From contig NZ_BPQQ01000055.1 of the NCBI RefSeq assembly GCF_022179325.1, positions 1 through 35,746 on the forward strand: a stretch of 35,746 bases of DNA. The letters run 5' to 3'. Below are positions 23,102 through 31,289 of the stretch, piece after piece. How positions within the stretch are numbered: the first letter of the stretch is position 1; each line of letters begins with the position of its first letter. Under the pieces are notes generated by a model that saw only the letters and a list, made by a program, of their open reading frames with translations, was not told where the DNA came from and made no database searches. A program made the translations under genes and the position numbers. The DNA comes from Methylobacterium isbiliense. Its GTDB lineage: Bacteria; Pseudomonadota; Alphaproteobacteria; Rhizobiales; Beijerinckiaceae.

Positions 23102-24760
23102 CTAGAAGTCGCGCTGCACGCGCATCCGCACCTGCACGGCGTCGGCGAAGCTCGTGGTCGCCACGGGCGCGCCGGCCGCGTTCACCGGCACGCCGTTCAC
23201 CACGTTGGCGACCGTCTGGCTCGGGTTGCGGTTCTGGTCGACGGTGCGCCCGTTGTTGAGCGAGACCCGGGTGTAGAGAGCCTCCAGCCCGATATCGAGG
23301 TCCTTGATCGGCGACCAGATCACGTTGCCGCCCACCACGAACTGGTTGGTGTCGCGCAGCTGGTTGCTGAACGCGAAGGCCCCCGGCGCGGTGACCGGAT
23401 TGCCGATCCCGTTGAAGTTGATCAGGCCGAGCGCCGTGCGGGCGTTCTGCGGAAAGGCGATCTCGCCGTAGCTGCCGAACACCGCCGAGCGCCATTCCGG
23501 CGTCCAGTAATGCAGGTAGGAGGCGAGCACCGTCCAGCTCGTCGACAGTTCCAGCCGGCCGGTATTCGGGTTGACCACGGCGTCCGAGAAGAATTGCGGG
23601 AAGGGCGAGCCCTGGATGTTGCCCGCCGCCACCGAGGCCGCGTACTGGCCGGTGTAGAACGAGTAGCCGGTGTAGCTCTGCGCGCCCTCGCCGTAGGCGC
23701 CCTGGAGGTAGAGCGTGTCGCCCTTGGCGATGAAGGGCAGGTTGATCTTGAGGCCGCCCTGCACCGCCCAGCCGTACTCGCTCTGCGCGCGCGGCGCCAC
23801 GGTGGTGCCTGGGCCGCGAGCCACCGCGGGATTCACCGAGGCGTTGAAGCCGTTGATGGCGAAGGAGGCGTTGCCGGTGTTGATCTCGTGCACCGCCGCC
23901 GAGATCTGCGCCGAGCCCCAGGAGCCGTCGTAGCGCAGCGTGCCGACGAAGTCGGGCAGGCGCGAGCGCTGCACGACGTCCGTGAAGGCGAGACCCACCG
24001 GGTTGCCGCCCGCGTCCGTGCCGATCACCGGCGAGACGTTGAAGTTGCCGGTGAAGATGTTGAACTGGCTGGCGAGGTTGCCGGTCGTCGCGGCGTTGCC
24101 GTAGAGGGGCGTCTTGCGGAAGATCGGGTCTTCGAGCGAGAGCGTCGCCGAGAAGCCCTCGCCGAGGGTCGCCGTGTAGGCGATGAGGTTGGTCGAACCC
24201 AGCTCCGAGCCGGCGGTGGCCCCGATGATCTCGAAGTCGTGGGCGTAGAAGTCGAAGAACGACGAGGCACGCCCGGCGGTGAGGCCGGCGAACTGCACGA
24301 AGGCCTTGTCGACGTTCGCGAACTGCTGGGCGCGGCCGAACGTGTCGACGCCGAGGGCCGGGAAGGCGTTGGCGATGCGCTGCTGCGTGCCCGAGGTCAG
24401 GAACGCGCCGGTGCGGCTGGCGATCTCGAAGCGCACGAAGGCGCGCAGGGTGCCGTAGGCGGTGTTCGTGCGGGCGTCGAGGTTGAGGCGGCCGAGGCCG
24501 CGGAACTGCGACAGGTCGCCGTTGGCGCCCGAGCGGCTGTAGTTCTGGGCGTAGCCGGCCTCGAAGCGGGCGCGGCCGCCGACGCGCAGGCAGGTGTCGG
24601 TACCGGGGATGTAGAAGAAGCCCGCGCCGTAGGCCGAGCAGACGCGGAGGTACTCGACCGGAGCCGCCTTTCGGACCGGCAGGTCGGCGGCGCCCGCCCC
24701 CGTGACGCCCGTCAGGCCGGCCGCGGTGGCGAGCCAGAAGCGATTCGCATGCGCCATCAT
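23102..24760 (-). CDS. Alphaproteobacterial outer-membrane porin
   Basis: 552-aa porin of the Porin_2 family, a major trimeric general porin of alphaproteobacteria. Signal peptide (RFWLATAAGLTGVTGAGA) then DLPVRKAAPVEYLRVCSAYG, FFYIPGTDTCLRVGGRARFE, both family hallmarks (Cys pair at the periplasmic start, R-V-G-G-R-xR-F-E). The rest is alternating beta strands and ends in ...VRMRVQRDF with a C-terminal Phe needed for outer-membrane insertion. Two adjacent ATG codons (24758-24760 and 24755-24757); GAGG lies five nt before the first. It is rather long for Porin_2 (usually 350-520), through extra loops in the middle. Confidence 0.9.
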   Translation of the reverse strand: MMAHANRFWLATAAGLTGVTGAGAADLPVRKAAPVEYLRVCSAYGAGFFYIPGTDTCLRVGGRARFEAGYAQNYSRSGANGDLSQFRGLGRLNLDARTNTAYGTLRAFVRFEIASRTGAFLTSGTQQRIANAFPALGVDTFGRAQQFANVDKAFVQFAGLTAGRASSFFDFYAHDFEIIGATAGSELGSTNLIAYTATLGEGFSATLSLEDPIFRKTPLYGNAATTGNLASQFNIFTGNFNVSPVIGTDAGGNPVGLAFTDVVQRSRLPDFVGTLRYDGSWGSAQISAAVHEINTGNASFAINGFNASVNPAVARGPGTTVAPRAQSEYGWAVQGGLKINLPFIAKGDTLYLQGAYGEGAQSYTGYSFYTGQYAASVAAGNIQGSPFPQFFSDAVVNPNTGRLELSTSWTVLASYLHYWTPEWRSAVFGSYGEIAFPQNARTALGLINFNGIGNPVTAPGAFAFSNQLRDTNQFVVGGNVIWSPIKDLDIGLEALYTRVSLNNGRTVDQNRNPSQTVANVVNGVPVNAAGAPVATTSFADAVQVRMRVQRDF

Positions 24761-25240
24761 CTGCACCTCGTGAGCGGGTCGGCACGCCGGCCTCGCGCCG
24801 GGGCACCCTGCGGCCGTGCGGCCCGACTTCCTGCCCAGCTTGGCCGGCATTGCAACCCCGCACAGCGTATTGCGGTGTAGAGGCCGCGTAAACTTGGCCG
24901 GGTGTGACCGAAAGGCAATATTTTGTCGATTAACTTCTTCCCTGATGTCGAAGAAGATCTGCAGGATGTTGCGCTGGGGCGGAGCGGAACGGCCCGCAGC
25001 ACCACGCTTTCGCCGAGATCATCGCTCGGCCTCTACGTGCTGCTGCGGACATACGATCCGGGCTAGACCTCGCCCGGGAAGATCTGCGGCCGGCAGCCCC
25101 GCGCCCCGCATCACGATGCTCAAGTGACCGCGAGTTCACCGCCGGCCGGATACGCTCCCGGCACGCGGCGGCAAGGCGGATCGGGCGACGACTGCGTGTC
25201 ATCCGTTGACACAGAACCGGGCCTGACGCAGGAGACGGTC
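24761..25240. promoter_or_regulatory. Divergent spacer between porin and hybrid kinase
   Basis: 480 nt with no gene I can support. An AT-rich patch at 24910-24960 holds an inverted repeat CTTCTTC (24934-24940) / GAAGAAG (24950-24956), a likely operator for the porin promoter. A TTGACA hexamer at 25206-25211 lies upstream of the kinase but has no -10 at proper spacing. AGGAG at 25230-25234 is the kinase ribosome site, six nt before its ATG. Confidence 0.4.
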
Positions 25241-27973
25241 ATGACCAAACGTCAGTCGCGCAACGTCTCGCTCACGCCGGAACTCGAGACGTTCATCGCC
25301 GATCGTCTCGCGTCCGGCGATTACGCCAATGCCAGCGAAGTCGTGCGGGCCGGGCTGCGCGCGTTGCGTGACGGCCCCTCGTCGCCGCAGCGTCCCCTGC
25401 CCAAGGACTGGCCCGCGGGCGGCGGCGAGTGCGGGGCGCTGATCCGCGAGCGCGACTGGAGCCGGACCGTGCTGGGGTCGGCCGAGACGTGGTCGCCGGA
25501 GATGCGCGCGACGGTGTCCAACATCGTCAACTCGCCGATCCCCCAGGTGCTGATGTGGGGGCCCCACCACGTCGTGCTCTACAACGACGCCTACCGGGAG
25601 ATCGCGCACGCGCATCATCCCCGGGCGCTGGGCGGCACCGTGCCGGAGATCTGGCCGGAGATCTGGGACTGGAACCGGGCGGTGCTGGAGGCCGGGTTCC
25701 GGGGCGAGCCGTCGCCCTTCCGCGACCAGCCGATGGTGCTGCGGCGCGACGGCCGCCCCGAGGCCTTCACCTTCGACCTGTTCTACACCCCGGTCTACGA
25801 GGCGGACGGCCGCGTCGGCGGGGTGAAGTGCACCGTCCTCGACAACAGCGCGCGCGCCGAGGCCGAGCGGCGCCTCGCGGCCAGCAACCGCCGCTTCCGC
25901 ACCGCCATGGACGCGGTCCACGGCGTGCTGTGGACCAACAGCGCGGATGGCCGGATGGTCGGCGAGCAGCCCGGCTGGGCGGCGCTGACCGGCCAGACGC
26001 CGGAGGAATACGAGGGCTTCGGCTGGGCCAAGGCGGTGCATCCCGACGACGCGGCCGATTCGGTGGCGACCTGGAACGCCGCAGTTGCCGCCAAGGCGAT
26101 GTACGTCCACGAGCACCGCGTCCGCCACCACGGCGGCGCGTGGCGGGTCTTCGCGATACGCGCCCTGCCGATCCTCGACGCGGCGGGCGAGATCGTCGAG
26201 TGGGTCGGCGTCCACGCCGACATCACCCACCAGCGCGCCGCCGAGGCCGCCCTGCGCGCGCAGGCCGAGGACCTCGCCCGGCAGGTCCGCCACCGGGAGC
26301 GGGCCGAGACGCAGCTGCGCCAGCTGAACGAGACGCTGGAGGCGCGCGTCATCGCGGAGATCGACGAGCGCCGCCGCGCCGAGGCCAAGCTCGCCCAGGC
26401 GCAGAAGATGGAGGCGATCGGCAAGCTCACGGGCGGCGTGGCGCACGACTTCAACAACCTGCTCCAGGTCGTCTCGGGCAACCTGCAGCTCCTCGCCCGG
26501 GACATCTCGGGCCAGGAGCGCGCCGAGCGGCGGGTGGCGAACGCCATGGCGGGGGTGTCGCGCGGGGCCAAGCTCGCCAGCCAGCTCCTCGCCTTCGGCC
26601 GCCGCCAAGCGCTGGAGCCCAAGGTCGTCAACGTCACCCGCTTCGTGCGCGACATGGACGACATGCTGCGGCGGGCCATCGGCGAGGCGGTCGAGATCGA
26701 GACCGTGTTCGCGGGCGGCCTGTGGAACACCTTCATCGATCCCGGCCAGATCGAGAACGCCCTCCTCAACCTCGCGATCAACGCGCGCGACGCGATGGAC
26801 GGGCGCGGCAAGCTCACGATCGAACTCGCCAACGCCCATCTGGACGATGCCTACGCGCGCGACCACGACGACGTGGCGCCGGGCCAGTACGTGATGCTGG
26901 CCGTCTCCGATACCGGCTGCGGCATGCCGCCGGAGGTGGTCGCGAAGGTATTCGAGCCCTTCTTCACCACCAAGGCCGAGGGCAAGGGCTCGGGTCTCGG
27001 CCTGTCGATGGTCTACGGCTTCGTCAAGCAGTCGGGCGGCCACGTGAAGATCTATTCCGAGGTCGGCCACGGCACCACGATCCGGCTCTACCTGCCGCGC
27101 GCCCAGCAGACCGAGGACGTGCCGGTCGCGGTCGAGACCGGCCCGGTGACGGGCGGCAGCGAGACCGTGCTCGTCGTCGAGGACGACGCCGAGGTGCGCG
27201 CGACGGTGGTCGAGCTGCTGGCGGATCTCGGCTACCGGGTGCTGAAGGCGGTCGACGCGACGAGCGCGCTCAACGTGATCGAGAGCGGCATCCCGATCGA
27301 CCTCCTGTTCACGGACGTGGTGATGCCGGGCCCGCTGAAGTCGCCGGAACTCGCCCGCAAGGCGCGCGAGCGGCTCCCCGGCCTCGCGGTCCTGTTCACC
27401 TCCGGCTACACCGAGAACGCGATCGTGCATGGCGGGCGGCTCGATGCCGGGGTCGAGCTCCTGTCCAAGCCCTACACGCGGGAGGCGCTGGCGCGGAAGA
27501 TCCGCCATGTGCTGGCCAACCAGCGGCAGCGCGACGTCTCCCCGGCACCGCCCGCGCCGGCCCCCGCCGCGGTCGCGCCGCCCGCGGGCGAGGGGGCGAC
27601 GCTCCTCCTCGTCGAGGACGACGCGCTGATCCGCGCGAGCACCGCCGAGATGCTTCAGGAGGCCGGCTACGTCGTGGTCGAGGCCGGCAGCGCCGAGGAG
27701 GCGATGGCCGCCCTCCAGACCGCCCCCGTGGACGTGCTGGTGACCGACGTGAACCTGCCGGGAGCCTCGGGGCGCGAACTCGCCGCCCGCGCCCGGGCGG
27801 TGCGCCCCGCGGTGGTGGTGGTCTACGCCACCGGCGACACCCACGCCGTGCGCGAGGAGGCCGGCGCGCGCCTCCTGCCCAAGCCCTACGACGCCGTGAC
27901 CCTGCTGACGGTCATCGCCGCCGCGCGGCACGCCGCGCCGGGGCGCGACGTTCGCGCGCCGCAGGCGGTCTGA
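25241..27973 (+). CDS. Hybrid histidine kinase with N-terminal ParD-like RHH domain
   Basis: 910-aa protein. Residues 1-45 read as a type II antitoxin ParD ribbon-helix-helix: [20 protein letters not shown] then [18 protein letters not shown]. After a linker, residues ~60-190 form a first PAS-like sensor ([15 protein letters not shown]..., [19 protein letters not shown]) and ~210-330 a second PAS ([20 protein letters not shown] ... [12 protein letters not shown]). A coiled coil leads to a HisKA box with [12 protein letters not shown] (His about 402) and an HATPase domain (N box [43 protein letters not shown]). Two receiver domains follow, starting at about 643 (Asp in [10 protein letters not shown], ~692) and 786 (Asp in [11 protein letters not shown], ~835). 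ATG has a good Shine-Dalgarno. No transmembrane helix, so the kinase is cytosolic. No cognate regulator or ParE toxin is adjacent; the ligand is unknown. Confidence 0.9.
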   Translation: MTKRQSRNVSLTPELETFIADRLASGDYANASEVVRAGLRALRDGPSSPQRPLPKDWPAGGGECGALIRERDWSRTVLGSAETWSPEMRATVSNIVNSPIPQVLMWGPHHVVLYNDAYREIAHAHHPRALGGTVPEIWPEIWDWNRAVLEAGFRGEPSPFRDQPMVLRRDGRPEAFTFDLFYTPVYEADGRVGGVKCTVLDNSARAEAERRLAASNRRFRTAMDAVHGVLWTNSADGRMVGEQPGWAALTGQTPEEYEGFGWAKAVHPDDAADSVATWNAAVAAKAMYVHEHRVRHHGGAWRVFAIRALPILDAAGEIVEWVGVHADITHQRAAEAALRAQAEDLARQVRHRERAETQLRQLNETLEARVIAEIDERRRAEAKLAQAQKMEAIGKLTGGVAHDFNNLLQVVSGNLQLLARDISGQERAERRVANAMAGVSRGAKLASQLLAFGRRQALEPKVVNVTRFVRDMDDMLRRAIGEAVEIETVFAGGLWNTFIDPGQIENALLNLAINARDAMDGRGKLTIELANAHLDDAYARDHDDVAPGQYVMLAVSDTGCGMPPEVVAKVFEPFFTTKAEGKGSGLGLSMVYGFVKQSGGHVKIYSEVGHGTTIRLYLPRAQQTEDVPVAVETGPVTGGSETVLVVEDDAEVRATVVELLADLGYRVLKAVDATSALNVIESGIPIDLLFTDVVMPGPLKSPELARKARERLPGLAVLFTSGYTENAIVHGGRLDAGVELLSKPYTREALARKIRHVLANQRQRDVSPAPPAPAPAAVAPPAGEGATLLLVEDDALIRASTAEMLQEAGYVVVEAGSAEEAMAALQTAPVDVLVTDVNLPGASGRELAARARAVRPAVVVVYATGDTHAVREEAGARLLPKPYDAVTLLTVIAAARHAAPGRDVRAPQAV

Positions 27974-28016
27974 CGGGTCGGGGCGGCGTCCGTCTCCGGC
28001 GGCAGGCCGGGGCCCG

Positions 28017-29273
28017 TCACGGTTTGGGCAGCCTGCACAGGCTCTCCGGCTGGTCGAAGCCCAGCGTGTCGAGGGGCGTGCGCTGGTGCAGGTAGCCCTG
28101 CTCGGGCGCCACCGCGACGAGCGCGCTCGGCTGCACCAGCAGGATCGGCTGGCGCAGCTGACGGTCCCAGGAGCGGAAGCTCAGCGACACGCCCTTGTAG
28201 GCCGGCAGGGCGAAGCCCGGATCGCCGATCTGTGCGGCCAGGGCCGCCGGGTCGGCGGTCTTCCGCTGCATCGCCGCCTCGCCCACCGCCCGGATCGCGG
28301 TCCAGATCTGGTAGTCGAGGGGGCGCATCAGCCGCCCCGCGAGGCGGCGGAAGCGGTTCTGGGCCTGGGCGGCGCCCCAGACCTCCAGGGTCGGGTGCCA
28401 TGTCGTCGGAAACAGCGCCTGCGTGCCGGCCACGGGCCGCGGGTCGGCGGTGTGATAGGGGACGTAATCGCCGAAATCCCCGGCCTCGTCCGCCACCACC
28501 GCGACGTCGTAGTCGAGCCCCCGGGTGAAGACCAGGGCCTCGGCCCGGGTCGGGGTGTCGCCGCGCGCCCGCGCCAGGGGGCCGAAGGTCCAGGGCCGCT
28601 CGGCGCTGATCTGGAGCCCGAACTTCTTCGCCGAGCGCTTGAGCGCCTCGGCCCAGAGCCGGTCGCCCTCCTGCGGTCCGACGATCAGGAACAGCTTGCG
28701 CCAGCGCATGAAGGCCAGGAACTGCACCAGCGCGTCCGTCTGCATCGCCCGGCTCGGGGCGACGTGGAAGACGTTGGCCCGGCAATCCGCCGCCCGCAGC
28801 CGGTCGTCGGGGGCGGCGGCGTTGAACAGCACCACGCCGCTGTCCTTCAGCGCATCGGCCACCGCCAGCACCTCGGGCGCGGGCAGCGCCAGCACGATGA
28901 AGCGCACGCCCTTGCCGGCCAGCGCGCGCGCCGCCGCGACCGGATCCTGCGGCGGCGGCTCGCCCGGCGAGGGCGTGGCGAGCGCCACCTCCTCCAGGGC
29001 GTAATGGAGCGTGAGGAAGCGCCCGCTGGCGTTGTTGTCGCGCACCGCCATGCGGGCGCCGGCCACGCCCTCGTCGGTCGGGACCGCCTGCGCGTCGTAG
29101 GAGGAGGGCGCCTCCTGCGGCCGGTGGATCAGGCCGATGCGGATCTCGGCCGCGCCTGCGGGCGCGGGCGCCTCGGCGGGCGGCGCGGCCGGTGCCTGGG
29201 CGGCCGCCGGCGGGGCGGTCCCCGACAGGAGCGCGCAGAGGAGAGCGGAGGCGAGAGGGCGGGAGGAGGCCAT
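28017..29273 (-). CDS. ABC substrate-binding protein, PQQ-ADH / Ped-Lut type
   Basis: 418-aa periplasmic binding protein. Signal peptide (~25 residues), an Ala/Pro-rich linker, then a Leu/Ile/Val-binding-like (type I PBP) fold beginning IRIGLIHRPQEAPSSYDAQA, with VRFIVLALPAPEVLAVADAL, WRKLFLIVGPQEGDRLWAEA and LDYDVAVVADEAGDFGDYVP. The family I know as the substrate-binding protein of PQQ-dependent alcohol dehydrogenase systems keeps these features; homologues (LutA) go with lanthanide uptake. It is separated from its putative ATPase/permease by 9.6 kb. The C-terminal end has one lone Cys. No strong ribosome site precedes the ATG. Faces away from the following DUF2380-type gene. Confidence 0.85.
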   Translation of the reverse strand: MASSRPLASALLCALLSGTAPPAAAQAPAAPPAEAPAPAGAAEIRIGLIHRPQEAPSSYDAQAVPTDEGVAGARMAVRDNNASGRFLTLHYALEEVALATPSPGEPPPQDPVAAARALAGKGVRFIVLALPAPEVLAVADALKDSGVVLFNAAAPDDRLRAADCRANVFHVAPSRAMQTDALVQFLAFMRWRKLFLIVGPQEGDRLWAEALKRSAKKFGLQISAERPWTFGPLARARGDTPTRAEALVFTRGLDYDVAVVADEAGDFGDYVPYHTADPRPVAGTQALFPTTWHPTLEVWGAAQAQNRFRRLAGRLMRPLDYQIWTAIRAVGEAAMQRKTADPAALAAQIGDPGFALPAYKGVSLSFRSWDRQLRQPILLVQPSALVAVAPEQGYLHQRTPLDTLGFDQPESLCRLPKP

Positions 29274-29453
29274 GCGGGCCGCACGCTATCAAGGATTCCG
29301 ATGAACCCTCAATGCCTTATCGCTAAGGGAAATCTAAGTGGGGGCGGCCCGCCCCGCCGCACCCGAAAGTCCAAGGCGCGGGCCTGCGCCCGGCGCCGGT
29401 TTCGCGCCCGCCCTCCGTTGCGCGGGCCGCGCCCGCCATGCCAGTGTCCGGCG
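29274..29453. promoter_or_regulatory. Divergent promoter region
   Basis: 180-nt spacer between the binding protein gene and the rightward operon. AT-richer patch at 29285-29335 with the inverted repeat CCTTA-TCGC-TAAGG (29315-29328). No confident -35/-10 pair. Confidence 0.35.
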
Positions 29454-29966
29454 ATGCTGCCGGCCCGCCTCCTTCCTGCCCTCGCCGCCCTGCTGCTGCC
29501 GGGGATGGCTGCCGCCGCGCCCGAGAAGGCCGCGGTCTTCGGCATCGAGCTCCTGGAGCCGGGCGTCGTCGGCGGGCGCCTGCCCCGGCCCGACGAGGCG
29601 CGCCGCCTCGCGCTCGCCACCGAGGAGCTGCGCAAGGCCGTGGCGGTGCAGGGGCAGCTCGAATTCGTCGACCTCGCCCCCAAGGCTGCCGACATCCGCA
29701 AGGACGCGCCGCTCTACAAGTGCGAGGGCTGCGCCGAGCGCATCGCCAAGGAGGCGGGGGCGGCGCTCGCCGTCTACGGCTACGTCCAGCGCAACGCCAA
29801 CCAGATCCTCAACCTCAGCATCACTATCTCGGACACCGACAGCGGCAAGGTTCTGCGCGGCGGCCAGGTGGTGATCCGCGGGGACACCGACGACACGTGG
29901 CTTCACGGCGTGCGCTGGCTGGTGAAGAACCGCCTCTTCGCGGAACCCCTGCCGAGCCGGTCCTGA
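29454..29966 (+). CDS. Exported DUF2380-like protein
   Basis: 170-aa protein with a signal peptide (LLPALAALLLPGMAAAAP). The mature part runs EKAAVFGIELLEPGV ... ATEELRKAVAVQGQLEFVDL ... LYKCEGCAERIAKEAGAALA, YGYVQRNANQILNLSITISD, and ends WLVKNRLFAEPL. I associate this with DUF2380/DUF3280, a family seen next to PQQ-linked ABC binding proteins; the CEGC pair (about residues 85-88) is probably a disulfide or metal site. Function unknown. Divergent from the binding protein and 2 nt from the MfnB-like gene, so it may lead the operon below or be its own transcription unit. Confidence 0.75.
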   Translation: MLPARLLPALAALLLPGMAAAAPEKAAVFGIELLEPGVVGGRLPRPDEARRLALATEELRKAVAVQGQLEFVDLAPKAADIRKDAPLYKCEGCAERIAKEAGAALAVYGYVQRNANQILNLSITISDTDSGKVLRGGQVVIRGDTDDTWLHGVRWLVKNRLFAEPLPSRS

Positions 29967-29968
29967 GC

Positions 29969-30709
29969 GTGTCCGAGCCCCCCCTCGCCCCCGGCCAGCC
30001 CTCCCCGCCGGTGCGCCTCCTCGTCAGCGTGCGCGACGCCGCCGAGGCGGCGCTCGCCCGGGCGGGCGGCGCCGACCTCGTGGATGCCAAGGATCCCGCC
30101 CGCGGGGCGCTCGGCGCCCTCGGCCCCGACGCCGTGCGCGCCATCGTGGCGGCGGCGCGCGGGGGCGCGACGAGCGCTGTGGCGGGCGAGCCCGCGAGCG
30201 CCGCGGAGGCGGCCGGGCTGCTCGCCGCCCTCGCCGGAACGGGGGCGGACTACCTCAAGATCGCCCTGCCCCCGGGGCTGTCCCTCGCGGAGCTGCGCCT
30301 GTCCGCCTTCCCGCCCGTCATCGCGGTGCTGTTCGCCGAGGACGATCCGGACCCGGACCGGGTGCCGGCGCTTGCCGCGGCGGGCTTCCACGGGGCGATG
30401 ATCGACACGCGCGGCAAGGACGGACGACGGCTCCTCCAGCACCTGTCCCTGCCCCGGCTCGCGGCCTTCACGGCGTCCTGCCGCCGGCTCGGCCTGCTGT
30501 CGGGCCTCGCCGGCTCGCTCGCCCTCGACGACATCCCGCACCTCCTGCCGCTGCGGCCCGGCTATCTCGGCTTCCGCGGCGGCCTCTGCGCCGGCAGCGA
30601 CCGGCGCGCCGGCCTCGACCCCGCGCGGATCGCGCAGGCCGCGCAGCGCCTCGCCGCGGAGACGGCGCGACGCCGCGCCGCGGCGGCGGCCCGCCCGGCC
30701 GCGGCGTAA
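29969..30709 (+). CDS. mfnB: (5-formylfuran-3-yl)methyl phosphate synthase (MfnB-like)
   Basis: TIM-barrel lyase that makes the furan precursor (4-HFC-P) of methanofuran from two molecules of glyceraldehyde 3-phosphate. Seen: LLVSVRDAAEAALARAGGAD then DAKDPARGALGALG with Lys41; DYLKIAL with Lys97; and MIDTRGKDG with Asp146 and Lys150. These four match, in order and spacing, the catalytic set I remember for archaeal MfnB (Lys27, Lys85, Asp151, Lys155). Length 246 aa versus about 235. GTG start at 29969, two nt after the previous stop. In methylotrophs this furan ends up in methylofuran, the cofactor of formyltransferase/hydrolase. Assignment rests on the residue pattern. Confidence 0.88.
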   Translation: MSEPPLAPGQPSPPVRLLVSVRDAAEAALARAGGADLVDAKDPARGALGALGPDAVRAIVAAARGGATSAVAGEPASAAEAAGLLAALAGTGADYLKIALPPGLSLAELRLSAFPPVIAVLFAEDDPDPDRVPALAAAGFHGAMIDTRGKDGRRLLQHLSLPRLAAFTASCRRLGLLSGLAGSLALDDIPHLLPLRPGYLGFRGGLCAGSDRRAGLDPARIAQAAQRLAAETARRRAAAAARPAAA

Positions 30710-30718
30710 ACACCCCGC

Positions 30719-31288
30719 ATGGCGCCCGGTCCCAGCGTGGTGAAGCTCGGCGGCAGCCTCGTGGCCGATGCGCCGCGGCTGCGGGCGCTCCTGCGCGCCC
30801 TGGCCGGGGGCGCCGAGGGGCCGGCCGTGATCGTGCCGGGCGGCGGCGGCCTCGCCGAGGCGGTGCGCGCGGCGCAAGGGGCGCTCGGCTTCGGCGATGC
30901 CCTCGCCCACCGCCTCGCGCTCGACGCGATGGGCGGCATGGCCCGCATCCTCCAGGCGCTCGAACCGCGGCTTTCCGTCACCACCGACCCGGCCGCGATC
31001 CTGGCCCGCGGCGGCGTGCCGGTCTGGGACCCGGCCCGGCTCGCGGCCGGCCATCCGGCCATCCCCGAGACCTGGGACGTCACCTCCGACAGCCTCGCCC
31101 TCTGGCTTTCCGCGGAGATCGGCGCCGCGCGCTGCGTGCTGGTGAAGTCGGCGGATGCCGGCGACCTGGTGGACGCCGCCTTCCCGCATTTCGCGGCGCG
31201 GTTCCCGGGCACGATCGTGCTGCGGGGGCCGGGCGGCGACCGGGTCTGGCGGGCGGCGGGCGCCGCGGCGCTCCCGGCGGAGGCCTGA
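30719..31288 (+). CDS. Amino acid kinase-fold protein, MfnE-like
   Basis: 189-aa amino acid kinase family protein. VVKLGGSLVAD near residue 8 is the ATP/phosphate-binding start and VIVPGGGGLAEAVRA near 38 the second glycine loop; LVKSADAGDLVDAAFPHF marks the nucleotide region. It is shorter than typical acetylglutamate kinases, as is MfnE, the [5-(aminomethyl)furan-3-yl]methyl phosphate kinase that follows MfnB in methanofuran synthesis. Nine nt after the MfnB-like gene and one nt before the next gene. The MfnE role is inferred from size and context; the mapping of this kinase in methylotrophs is not certain to me. Confidence 0.8.
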   Translation: MAPGPSVVKLGGSLVADAPRLRALLRALAGGAEGPAVIVPGGGGLAEAVRAAQGALGFGDALAHRLALDAMGGMARILQALEPRLSVTTDPAAILARGGVPVWDPARLAAGHPAIPETWDVTSDSLALWLSAEIGAARCVLVKSADAGDLVDAAFPHFAARFPGTIVLRGPGGDRVWRAAGAAALPAEA

Positions 31289-31289
31289 C

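Noticed and set aside
25199-27931. 910-codon frame antisense to the hybrid kinase
   Set aside because: No recognisable domain and composition typical of a shadow, while the plus-strand frame has complete kinase motifs.
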